In this document: one piece after another, positions 9,060 to 16,766 of the stretch
How the letters are laid out: each line of letters starts with the position of its first letter
Numbering within the stretch: the first letter of the stretch is position 1
Origin: Lentisphaeria bacterium
Lineage (GTDB): Bacteria > Verrucomicrobiota > Lentisphaeria > Victivallales > Victivallaceae
Assembly: GCA_017504435.1 (NCBI GenBank)
Contig: JAFVRD010000041.1
Coordinates: 23,220-87,219 of the forward strand
Reading direction: 5' to 3'
DNA: 64,000 nt
The notes under the pieces: generated by a model
Told to the model about the DNA's origin: nothing
The model's input: the letters and a program-made list of their open reading frames with translations, nothing else
Database searches by the model: none
Program-made: the position numbers and the translations under genes

Positions 9060-9944
9060 ATGAAAACATCTGCACTGGAACTGCTGCCGGCATATTCTTT
9101 TTCCGGAGAAGGCCTGCCGGAAACTCCGCCGATGCTGGTAAAGAATTTGAAAATATACTACTCTTCAGAAAAAAACTGGAGTTTATCCAATCAGTATTTC
9201 TGTCATGAAAACTATGTGTTGAGACTGCTTATTTCCGGTAAACGCACCATCTCAGTCGGAGAAGTTGAAGTCAGGATGTCTCCCGGAGATGCCGTGATCA
9301 TACCGCCGTTCACCCGTCATGCGGTGACCGACAGGAATGTTGAACCGTTTGAAGAGCTGAAAGCCAGTTTCCGGCTCTCTCCGGATGAATCGCGTCTGAA
9401 AGAAATTTCCGGACTCCGCTTCAGGATGAAAAAAGAGCTGCAGAAAAAATTTTTTGAAGCTGCCGGCAATTTCCAGAGCTGGAGCACCGGCAACGCCGCC
9501 GCCGGAGAAATTTGTGTGTGTAATTTTGCCATTTTGCTGCGGCTGATCGTGTCAGGAATATTTGAAGAAATGCCGCGGGAACTGCATTCCCCCCGGGATG
9601 ACCGGCGATTGGCACGGATCGTAGAGTATCTGGCGGCAAACCGCAACCACAATGTGACTTTGAAAGAACTTTCGCAGGTAATGAATCTCTCCGGCAGTAC
9701 CATCCGGCAGCTTTTCAAACGCAAAATGAAAACCTCTCTGGGGCGCTATGAATTGACCAGGAGATTGAAATCCGGTGCGGAGATGCTCCGTTCCAGTGAT
9801 ATGACCGCCAATGAGATCGCACCTCTGGTCGGATTTGATTCAGCAAGCAGCTTTCTGCGGGCATTGCGCCGGGAAATCGGCATGACCAGCCGTCAGCTGC
9901 GCAACCGGGATACTGCAGAAATATCAAAAAACAGGAGTCCATAA
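9060..9944 (+). CDS. AraC family regulator with cupin N-terminus
   Basis: A 294-residue regulator. Residues of about 20-110 form a cupin-like sugar-sensing domain with GEVEVRMSPGDAVIIPPFTRH, the usual second cupin motif. The C-terminal AraC domain (about 180-285) has two helix-turn-helix units, VTLKELSQVMNLSGSTIRQLF and the ANEIAPLVGFDSASSFLRAL segment. It is divergent from the secreted glycosidase unit and only 3 bases upstream of the M28/AAC(3) fusion gene, with which it shares a transcript. It may therefore control both the glycosidase pair and its own operon (inference). The ribosome binding site is weak, GGGACGG. Confidence 0.85.
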   Translation: MKTSALELLPAYSFSGEGLPETPPMLVKNLKIYYSSEKNWSLSNQYFCHENYVLRLLISGKRTISVGEVEVRMSPGDAVIIPPFTRHAVTDRNVEPFEELKASFRLSPDESRLKEISGLRFRMKKELQKKFFEAAGNFQSWSTGNAAAGEICVCNFAILLRLIVSGIFEEMPRELHSPRDDRRLARIVEYLAANRNHNVTLKELSQVMNLSGSTIRQLFKRKMKTSLGRYELTRRLKSGAEMLRSSDMTANEIAPLVGFDSASSFLRALRREIGMTSRQLRNRDTAEISKNRSP

Positions 9945-9947
9945 AAA

Positions 9948-12617
9948 ATGACCCGGATCGACAACAAATCCTACCTTGAACGAATCCAACTGAAAACCAT
10001 CATGCTGGCAGAATTGGAAAAAAGCAGTTCGTATGACGATTTTTCCCGTTCCGCACAATTTTGTTTTGAACAGCTCCGGGATGCCGGATTCTCTGATGTC
10101 CGGAAAATATCTCATCGTGCAGACGGCAAAAACACCGTTTTTGATTGTACGATGCCTCAGGCATGGTCGCTGGATCATGAGCAGCGGTCGTTTCTGGAAG
10201 TCTGCGGAGAAATTCTGCCGGAATGCGGCCGGGTTCTGGCAGACAGTACCGTAAATCCGCTTCATGCCAATATCTGGAGTGCCCCGACTCCGGCAGGAGG
10301 CATTACCGCAGAAGTCGTGGATCTCGACACTCTCAACGGGGATTACACCTCAGCCCGCGGCAAGTGGGTTTTGTATACTCCGCATGCGGGGGTGGAGCTT
10401 ATGGGCGGACTGTACCATGAGCTTGCCGAAGCGGAGATCGCCGGATTGGTCTGCTGCAACATGCTCAATGCCGTTGCCATGCCCCGTGATATTGAGTGGT
10501 ACAACGGTAACGGTCTCAACAGCTGGTATCTGACCGCCGGAGAAAAACGTTTCCCGACTTTTTCCATAACTCCGGCATCAGCCGGAGCGTTGCGCCGGCT
10601 GATGGCTGAACGCACCGTAACACTTCACGGTGAGATGTATTGCCGGATATATGACGGCGAAATATATACTGTAACCGCCCTGATCCCCGGAGAAAGCAGT
10701 GAAGAAGTTGCTCTGCTGGCTCATCTGTATGAACCGTTTGCCGGAGATGATGCGATCGGATTTGCCCATTTGTGCGAATTCGGACGGCAGCTGCTGGAAC
10801 GGAAAGTCCGGTTGAAAAAAAGTTTGCGGTTGGTATTCTCCATGGAACTGTACGGTTTTGCCGCGTATTTACATGAATTCGGGAAAAATGTGATCCTGGC
10901 GGCAAATTTTGACGGTCTGGCATTTCTGGAAAGCCGTGATATAATTGTACGGCGTCTGCCGTTTTTCCGGGCGGGATTTACCGATTTCCTGAATTATGAT
11001 CTGCTGAAAAAACGTTTGCCGCAGCTGAAACTGATCCCGGAATGCGGCAATTTATCCGATGACACATTCTGCAACGACCGTTTTTTCGGTAAGAACGGTA
11101 TTCCCACCTTCTGGCTGCATCACTGCTGCGACAAAAGTCATCACAATACCGGATATCTGTATCAGCCTGACTGGGAGGCGTGCCGGGAACAGCTGCCAGT
11201 TTTCGCAGAATTGACAGAAACCCTGCTCTGCGCGGAAAAACTGCCGGATTATTCCGCACGGGCGGCAAAAGAATTCATCTCCGCAGCCCGGAATATCCTG
11301 CGTGATCAGAGCCTTTCGGCATACGAAAAACAAATCCGCATCCAAGTGGAATATCTGCGAAATTCCAACCGTCTCTCCTCGGTAACTGCCTATACCGGAC
11401 AGCACAGCTGTTCTGCCCGGCTGGATGCCGCATATGATAAATATTCAGCCATTGCGGCAAAATTGCCGTCCGCAGAATTTTCCGCCCCGGAATACCGTGC
11501 CATGCACCTGATCGTGTCCCGGGGCAAATACGGATATCCTTTTTCTCTGAGTCTCATCCCTGAAAATTTACGGCGCAAACTGCATTTGGACCGGGTGTTG
11601 TGGGCTGTTTTTGACGGCACACGGTCATTATTGGAATGTATCCGCATGGCCGATGCTGAATTAAATAAACGCACTCCGGAAACAGAAATTCCGGCACTGA
11701 TCGAAGATTTGAAACTGCTGGAGCGTTACGGTTATGTCAAACTGGATAATGACCGGGAGATAACTGCCGATGATTTTGCCGCGGCATTACAGAAACTCGG
11801 AGTACGCAAAAATATGAAAATGGTAGTGCATTCCACATTTTCATCGCTGGGAAATGTTGTCGGCGGCGCGGAGGCATGCTGTGAACAATTGCAGCTGGCG
11901 ATCGGTGAAAACGGGGTATTGATGATGCCGGCATTTACATTTCAAGTTTATCTGCCGGGAACTTACGCCGAAGCATACGATGTGCGTAATTCGCCGAGCA
12001 AAGTTGGGATACTGACTGAAGTATTCCGGAAAATGCCCGGTGTATACCGTTCATTTGATCCCTGCCACAGTTTCGCTGTTTGGGGCAAAAATGCTGAAAA
12101 ATATGTGGCACAGCACCATTTGTATCCCACCATCGATCCGGAACATTCCCCGTTGGGGATGCTGTACCACGAAGGCGGCATGGTACTCACCATATCCAGT
12201 GCTTCATCTGTAACTTTTATGCATCTGGTCGAGGAGATGTGCCAAGCGCGCTGCTGCGGCAAACGCGATGAAGAATACCGTACCATATTACCGGATGGGC
12301 AGGAGGTCAAAACCCGGGCATGGAGCTGGCGGTCGTTCACTTGCGGGGATTGTCCTTCCAAGCGCACCGGGGAAATCTTTTCTCTGCTCCGCAAGCGCGG
12401 CAAACTCCGCGAAGTCATACTCAATGGAGCGGCATTGAAACTCTTTGCCATGGAAGATTATTTCCATGCTTACCGGAAACTGATGAAAAAATATTGCCGC
12501 AACGCTGCAGTTCCGCGGAAAGTGGCATGTTCTGTAAAATCCGACTGGGATGAAAAAAAGCGTCAGCTCAAAAAAACTGACGCTTATACAGGCAGATGGA
12601 TGCCGGATAAAGATTGA
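9948..12617 (+). CDS. Fusion of M28-like peptidase (DUF4910-like) and AAC(3)-type N-acetyltransferase
   Basis: An 889-residue, probably cytoplasmic protein. Residues of about 10-430 resemble M28-like aminopeptidases of the DUF4910/DUF2172 kind, with an inserted PA-like domain (about 100-230). Possible metal-site residues are H259, D267/D268, E300 and H398/H399, but the canonical pattern is only partly kept. Residues 530-605 look like a small winged-helix segment. Residues of about 605-860 are an AAC(3)-family domain: VVHSTFSSLG at 626-635, DPCHSFAVWG at 704-713 and T756-H759-E762. The usual HPxHS motif reads DPxHS. The gene follows the AraC gene by 3 bases with an AGGAG site. AAC(3)-type domains acetylate amines with acetyl-CoA; the real substrate is unknown and antibiotic resistance should not be assumed. 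Confidence 0.7.
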   Translation: MTRIDNKSYLERIQLKTIMLAELEKSSSYDDFSRSAQFCFEQLRDAGFSDVRKISHRADGKNTVFDCTMPQAWSLDHEQRSFLEVCGEILPECGRVLADSTVNPLHANIWSAPTPAGGITAEVVDLDTLNGDYTSARGKWVLYTPHAGVELMGGLYHELAEAEIAGLVCCNMLNAVAMPRDIEWYNGNGLNSWYLTAGEKRFPTFSITPASAGALRRLMAERTVTLHGEMYCRIYDGEIYTVTALIPGESSEEVALLAHLYEPFAGDDAIGFAHLCEFGRQLLERKVRLKKSLRLVFSMELYGFAAYLHEFGKNVILAANFDGLAFLESRDIIVRRLPFFRAGFTDFLNYDLLKKRLPQLKLIPECGNLSDDTFCNDRFFGKNGIPTFWLHHCCDKSHHNTGYLYQPDWEACREQLPVFAELTETLLCAEKLPDYSARAAKEFISAARNILRDQSLSAYEKQIRIQVEYLRNSNRLSSVTAYTGQHSCSARLDAAYDKYSAIAAKLPSAEFSAPEYRAMHLIVSRGKYGYPFSLSLIPENLRRKLHLDRVLWAVFDGTRSLLECIRMADAELNKRTPETEIPALIEDLKLLERYGYVKLDNDREITADDFAAALQKLGVRKNMKMVVHSTFSSLGNVVGGAEACCEQLQLAIGENGVLMMPAFTFQVYLPGTYAEAYDVRNSPSKVGILTEVFRKMPGVYRSFDPCHSFAVWGKNAEKYVAQHHLYPTIDPEHSPLGMLYHEGGMVLTISSASSVTFMHLVEEMCQARCCGKRDEEYRTILPDGQEVKTRAWSWRSFTCGDCPSKRTGEIFSLLRKRGKLREVILNGAALKLFAMEDYFHAYRKLMKKYCRNAAVPRKVACSVKSDWDEKKRQLKKTDAYTGRWMPDKD
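12553..12585 (-). terminator. Intrinsic terminator of hisB, inside the convergent gene
   Basis: A perfect 9-bp inverted repeat AAGCGTCAG/CTGACGCTT (12558-12566 with 12577-12585). On the minus strand the stem is directly followed by a run of T, the strand complement of the A run at 12553-12559. It lies within the last codons of the fusion gene. Confidence 0.8.
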
Positions 12618-12619
12618 TT

Positions 12620-13213
12620 TTACAGCGTTCCCTTGGTGGAAAGCACTCCCTGAATACGCGGATCATAACCGGTCGCCTGATCCAACGCTTTGGCAACTCC
12701 TTTGAAAATCGCTTCAAACAGGTGGTGGGTTTCAAATGATGTGATCATGCGGATGTGCATATTCAATCCGCATTTCACACAAAATGCCTGGAAAAATTCG
12801 TGGAACAGCCGGGTGTCGATACCATTGAGCTGCTGGGCTGGCGGGGTCACATCATAGTAAAGTCCCGGACGGCCGGAAATATCCAGCGCGATCATGACCA
12901 GAGTCTCATCCATGGGCAGCAGAAAACTGCCGTAACGGCGGATACCCGCTTTATCTCCGGCGGCTTTGGCAAATGCTTCGCCCATCACCAATCCCAGGTC
13001 TTCCATAGTGTGGTGGCAATCGACCTCCAGATCACCTTTGGCACGCACGGTAAGATCAAAGAGCCCGTGACGGGCAAAAAGTGTGAGCATGTGATCAAGA
13101 AAAGGTATCCCGGTAGCGACATCGGCTTTGCCGGAACCGTCCAGAGTAATGGCGCAAAAAATATCGGTTTCAGCGGTTTTCCGGCTGACTTCGGCAGTGC
13201 GGACAGTGAACAT
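12620..13213 (-). CDS. hisB: Imidazoleglycerol-phosphate dehydratase
   Basis: A 197-residue enzyme of histidine biosynthesis that removes water from imidazole glycerol phosphate to give imidazole acetol phosphate. The family signatures are intact: FLDHMLTLFARHG near 39-51, the metal-binding DCHHTMEDLG, and FFQAFCVKCGLNMHI in the second half. The length matches monofunctional HisB proteins, without the N-terminal phosphatase half found in enterobacteria. It is transcribed alone from a consensus promoter and ends at a terminator placed inside the neighbouring convergent gene. No other his genes are in the window. Confidence 0.97.
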   Translation of the reverse strand: MFTVRTAEVSRKTAETDIFCAITLDGSGKADVATGIPFLDHMLTLFARHGLFDLTVRAKGDLEVDCHHTMEDLGLVMGEAFAKAAGDKAGIRRYGSFLLPMDETLVMIALDISGRPGLYYDVTPPAQQLNGIDTRLFHEFFQAFCVKCGLNMHIRMITSFETHHLFEAIFKGVAKALDQATGYDPRIQGVLSTKGTL

Positions 13214-13277
13214 GGCAGAGGTTTCCTCTCAGTAAACAGTTGATATTGCTGACTTCACAATCGTATTACAGGAGGTT

Positions 13278-13306
13278 AATATAGCACTTTGCATTGATTA
13301 TGTCAA
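13278..13306 (-). promoter_or_regulatory. hisB promoter
   Basis: Minus-strand TTGACA (13306-13301), 17 bases, TATATT (13283-13278), with the hisB ATG at 13213. Its -35 box lies 10 bases from the -35 box of the divergent exonuclease promoter. Confidence 0.8.
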
Positions 13307-13316
13307 CCTTGACAGC

Positions 13317-13345
13317 TTGCAATCACGTCACCTTGCATTTATATT
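13317..13345 (+). promoter_or_regulatory. Promoter of the DnaQ-like gene
   Basis: TTGCAA (13317-13322), 17 bases, TATATT (13340-13345), 41 bases before the ATG at 13387. A TTGACA at 13309-13314 is not at usable spacing. Confidence 0.7.
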
Positions 13346-13386
13346 ATAACAAAAGATGAAGAGTTTATTTCAAGGAGAATAGTATT

Positions 13387-14184
13387 ATGCTGGAAAATCT
13401 GCAGCTGGAACGGCCGTTGGTGGTTTTTGATATTGAAAGTACCGGTGTGGTTCCGCAACGTGACCGTATTGTGGAGATCGCAGTAATGAAAATCATGCCG
13501 GATGGTTCTTCCCGTACTACCGTGCGCCGGTTGAATCCGGGCATGCCGATCCCGCCGGGCGCAACTGCCATTCACGGCATTTCCGATGCTGATGTGGCAG
13601 ATTGTCCGTTCTTTGAAGATATCGCCGACAAACTGCTTTCTTATCTGGACGGCTGTGATCTTGCCGGATACAATATTTCCGGATTTGATGTGCCGCTGTT
13701 GGAAAATGAATTCAAACGTGCGGGACTGGATCTGCAGACCTCGTCCCGCAAAATCGTTGATGCGTATGCGATTTTCTGCAAACTTTATCCCCGGACGCTG
13801 ACGGCTGCATATAAATTCTTCTGCGGCAAAGATCTGGAAAACGCCCACGGCGCAGCCGCAGATACGGAGGCGACCTGGGAAGTCCTGCTCGGCGAATTGG
13901 CACGTCATCCCGAATTGCCGCGCAAAGTGGATGAATTGGCGGATTATTCCGATATGAGCGATCCGGATGCAGTGGATAAAAGCCGCCGTTTCAAGTGGAA
14001 CGGCGATGAAGTGATCGTCAATTTCGGCAAATATTCCGGACGTACCCTCCGGGATATCGCGGAAAATGAACCGGGATTTCTGCGGTGGATCATTAAAAAT
14101 GACTTCCCGGAAGATGTCCGGGATATCGCCGGAAACGCATTGCTGGGCAAGTTCCCGGAACGTAAAAACAATGACGGAGAGTGA
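13387..14184 (+). CDS. DnaQ-like 3'-5' exonuclease
   Basis: This 265-residue protein is a DEDDh exonuclease like the polymerase III epsilon proofreading subunit. Motif I is FDIESTG (14-20), motif II is the LAGYNISGFDVPLLENEF strand-helix, and motif III contains AHGAAADTEAT with the catalytic His and Asp. After residue 200 a short extra domain follows, FGKYSGRTLRDIAENEPGFL, the DUF3820-type segment often found behind such exonucleases. The start has AAGGAGAA upstream. The stop overlaps the start of the next gene by 14 bases. It may act in repair rather than replication, since no polymerase genes are near. Confidence 0.88.
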   Translation: MLENLQLERPLVVFDIESTGVVPQRDRIVEIAVMKIMPDGSSRTTVRRLNPGMPIPPGATAIHGISDADVADCPFFEDIADKLLSYLDGCDLAGYNISGFDVPLLENEFKRAGLDLQTSSRKIVDAYAIFCKLYPRTLTAAYKFFCGKDLENAHGAAADTEATWEVLLGELARHPELPRKVDELADYSDMSDPDAVDKSRRFKWNGDEVIVNFGKYSGRTLRDIAENEPGFLRWIIKNDFPEDVRDIAGNALLGKFPERKNNDGE

Positions 14185-15001
14185 TATTGTCCGCATTGCA
14201 TCCATGCTGGATGATGAGGATGAGAATGTCGGCGTAAATCTGCTGGCGCAGTTGATTGCGCGGGCGGATGAATTGGGAGATCTGCCCGGAATACTGCAGG
14301 AAAGTTCCGATCCGGTGGTGCGACGCCGGGCGCATCAGCTGCAAAGTGCCTTGAATATGCGCCGCCGCAGAGAGGATTTTCACCGCCGGATATTCTCCGC
14401 ATCACCGGAATTGATCCCCGGTCTGGAGGAGCTGCATTTGCTCTGGTTTGACCGGGATTCTGCCGCCGGATTGCGGGAAATGGTGGATGGATTCTGCAAA
14501 GATTTTCTCCGGGATGCCCCCCGGAATGTGGAAGATATAGAGTGTTTCATGCGTAAAAGGTCGCTGATGCCTGCGCCGGAAACAACGATCGTGCCGGAAA
14601 ATTATTGTATCGGAACTGTACTTGACCGGCACACCGGAGCCACATCTTTACTGTTGGCTCTGGGCAGAGAACTTGCCGGGAATCCGGCATTGCAGATGGT
14701 CATGGTATTGGATGAATTCGGATTGTATGACCGTGACCGGGGGCTGCTGCTTACCGGCGGAGGCACTTGGAAATTATGCCGTGCGCCGGGGACGGACAGT
14801 ATGAAAATCTGGGATAACCGGATGATTTTGCAATATATCTCCGGTATATTGCTCTCCTGTGCGGTGAACAGTGACAGTTACCGTTATGTCATGAGCATCG
14901 CCCAGGCGGTCAGCGGGGATCGCAGTGAACATGTATTTGATGCGTTTCCGTATCCGTTCCGGACTGAGCCGGAGGATGAGGAAACAGAGGATATTCAGTA
15001 A
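14171..15001 (+). CDS. Transglutaminase-like domain protein (SirB1-like core, tentative)
   Basis: A 276-residue protein. The frame is open from 14066, but the ATG at 14171, overlapping the exonuclease stop, is preferred because the protein then begins with an amphipathic helical repeat, as expected. Residues of about 1-65 look HEAT-like, ending VVRRRAHQLQ. Around 145-170, NYCIGTVLDRHTGATSLLLA resembles the core of SirB1/transglutaminase-like proteins, where the family has xVLxRRxGxPxSL. A catalytic Cys-His-Asp set is not obvious. The C-terminus is acidic. It is co-transcribed with the exonuclease and probably with nadC 34 bases downstream. Function unknown. Confidence 0.55.
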   Translation: MTESDIVRIASMLDDEDENVGVNLLAQLIARADELGDLPGILQESSDPVVRRRAHQLQSALNMRRRREDFHRRIFSASPELIPGLEELHLLWFDRDSAAGLREMVDGFCKDFLRDAPRNVEDIECFMRKRSLMPAPETTIVPENYCIGTVLDRHTGATSLLLALGRELAGNPALQMVMVLDEFGLYDRDRGLLLTGGGTWKLCRAPGTDSMKIWDNRMILQYISGILLSCAVNSDSYRYVMSIAQAVSGDRSEHVFDAFPYPFRTEPEDEETEDIQ

Positions 15002-15035
15002 AAATTTATAAATAAAATGAGGACACAGCAAGATT

Positions 15036-15914
15036 ATGAGCCGTATTATTCCTGAAATAGATTGGAACCGGGTCGATGTGTTGATCGACCTTGCCGTTAG
15101 TGAAGACCTGGGCGATCTGGGTGATACAACCACATTGTCCGTCGTGCCGGAGAATGCCGCGGCCAAAGCAGTGCTGCTGTGCAAAGAACCGGAAATGGTG
15201 GTCGCCGGAATGATGGTCGCAGAACGGGTGTTCAAAAAAATCGATCCCGCTCTGAAATTCGTTCACTTCAAAAAAGACGGTGATCTTTGCAAAAAAGGTG
15301 ATCTGCTCGGTGAGATCAGCGGTTCAGCCCGTGCCATTCTCACTGCGGAACGTACTGCATTGAATTTCATCCAGCGGCTCTGCGGCGTTGCCACCATGTC
15401 CCATATTTATGCCCGGGAACTGGCAGACAGCAATTGTGTGGTACTGGATACCCGTAAAACCACTCCCGGATACCGCAATCTGGAAAAATATGCCGTTGCA
15501 GTCGGCGGTTCCACCAACCACCGGATCGGTCTGTATGACCGCATCATGATCAAAGACAACCACCGGGAAATGGCGGCGATCGAGGGCGACGGAGCCATCC
15601 GCCGCGCAGTGGAACGCGCCCGCAAAGCTTATCCGGAATTGGAAATCGAGGTCGAAGCGGATAAACTTGAAGAGGTCAGTGAAGCTGCCGATTGCGGTGT
15701 GGAACACATCATGCTGGACAACATGTCCAATGAAACTATGATGAAAGCGGTCGCGATCAATGCCGGACGCGCCAAACTGGAGGCTTCCGGCGGGATTACC
15801 CTGCCCAGATTGAAAGAGATCGGTCGTATCGGAGTTGATTTTGTTTCAGCCGGAGCGTTGACCCATTCAGTGCGTTCCATGGATATTTCGCTGGACATTG
15901 AGGTGACCAGATGA
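15036..15914 (+). CDS. nadC: Nicotinate-nucleotide pyrophosphorylase (carboxylating)
   Basis: A 292-residue quinolinate phosphoribosyltransferase that converts quinolinate and PRPP to nicotinate mononucleotide in de novo NAD synthesis. Typical segments are EDLGDLGDTTT near the N-terminus, the DTRKTTPGYR loop, NHRIGLYDRIMIKDNH, then EVEADKLEE and EASGGITL of the barrel. Full length. The last four bases overlap the ruvA start. L-aspartate oxidase (nadB), an earlier pathway step, is at the far end of the window; quinolinate synthase nadA is not present here. Confidence 0.96.
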   Translation: MSRIIPEIDWNRVDVLIDLAVSEDLGDLGDTTTLSVVPENAAAKAVLLCKEPEMVVAGMMVAERVFKKIDPALKFVHFKKDGDLCKKGDLLGEISGSARAILTAERTALNFIQRLCGVATMSHIYARELADSNCVVLDTRKTTPGYRNLEKYAVAVGGSTNHRIGLYDRIMIKDNHREMAAIEGDGAIRRAVERARKAYPELEIEVEADKLEEVSEAADCGVEHIMLDNMSNETMMKAVAINAGRAKLEASGGITLPRLKEIGRIGVDFVSAGALTHSVRSMDISLDIEVTR

Positions 15915-16501
15915 TCGGTCGGATCTCCGGCAAACTGCTGGAAAAAGAGTTCACCTGCTGTCTGGTGGATGTTCAGGGCGTAGGTTATGAAATCCAGATC
16001 CCGCTGTCAACTTTTGACAAACTGCCTCAGGAGGGTGAACCGGTCACACTTCATATATTCACCGCAGTCAGAGAAGATGCCATCACCCTGTACGGTTTTG
16101 CCGGCAAAGATGAAAAACTTTTGTTCCAGCAATTGATCGCAGTTTCCGGTGTCGGCGGTAAACTGGCATTGAATGTGCTTTCCGCCATGCCGGCAGCATC
16201 ATTTTGTGCGGCGGTCGGTTCCGGTGATGTCAAAGCACTGTCCCGGATCAACGGAGTGGGCAAACGTACCGCAGAACGGCTGATCGTGGAATTGCGGGAT
16301 AAACTTGCCGGTATTGATCCGGCAGTCATGCCGATAGCCTCCGGCAGTACCGGGGCGGATGCGGCAGCAGCACTGGAACAGCTCGGATTCCGCAAGGATG
16401 CCGTCAATAAGGTGGTAAACAGTTTGCTGACCGAATTGCCGGAAGCGGAACGCACGACCGAAAACCTGATCCGGGCAGCACTTTTGAAACTCAACTTCTG
16501 A
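15911..16501 (+). CDS. ruvA: Holliday junction helicase subunit RuvA
   Basis: A 196-residue protein that binds four-way junctions and loads the RuvB motor. The N-terminal OB fold (MIGRISGKLLEKEF..., about 1-62) is followed by two helix-hairpin-helix units, LIAVSGVGGKLALNVLS and LSRINGVGKRTAERLI, and the flexible link to domain III, ending DAAAALEQLGF and the C-terminal helix. Length is normal. It overlaps nadC by 4 bases. ruvB and ruvC are not next to it. Confidence 0.96.
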   Translation: MIGRISGKLLEKEFTCCLVDVQGVGYEIQIPLSTFDKLPQEGEPVTLHIFTAVREDAITLYGFAGKDEKLLFQQLIAVSGVGGKLALNVLSAMPAASFCAAVGSGDVKALSRINGVGKRTAERLIVELRDKLAGIDPAVMPIASGSTGADAAAALEQLGFRKDAVNKVVNSLLTELPEAERTTENLIRAALLKLNF

Positions 16502-16523
16502 GCATAAAGGAGCTGAAAAGAAT

Positions 16524-16766
16524 ATGAAAAACAATCAGGATCCTCAAGCCATGCTGCTGGGAGTCGGTCTGGATAATTCCGACGGTCATAAGCGGATCAC
16601 CAGAGGAGATAATTTTTATCTCGCCGGCGGTTCGGAGGAAACCCACGAAAGAATGACCGAAACCGTGATAAAATTCAATGAAAAATTGGCGCGCAAAGGC
16701 AAAGATCTTCGCGAACTTTCCCGGGAGGAATTTACCGATATGATGCGCGAAGCTCAGGATAAATGA
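16524..16766 (+). CDS. Small conserved-looking protein of unknown function, 80 residues
   Basis: I do not recognise a family. The protein is hydrophilic with no membrane segment, a Gly/Asn-rich first half and a charged, probably helical second half from residue 36 (ETHERMTETVIKFNEKLARK). A good AAGGAG site precedes the ATG, and the stop overlaps the priA start by 4 bases, so it is very likely translated and coupled to priA. Its place between ruvA and priA suggests a role in replication restart or recombination, but this is only context. Confidence 0.7.
   Translation: MKNNQDPQAMLLGVGLDNSDGHKRITRGDNFYLAGGSEETHERMTETVIKFNEKLARKGKDLRELSREEFTDMMREAQDK

Noticed and set aside
8824..9093. N-terminal extension of the jelly-roll gene
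   Set aside because: The ribosome site and signal peptide place the start at 8823; the extension covers the divergent promoter region.
9948..12617. Aminoglycoside resistance gene
   Set aside because: The AAC(3) fold is shared with biosynthetic acetyltransferases; the fusion, the changed HPxHS motif and the chromosomal metabolic setting do not support a resistance call.
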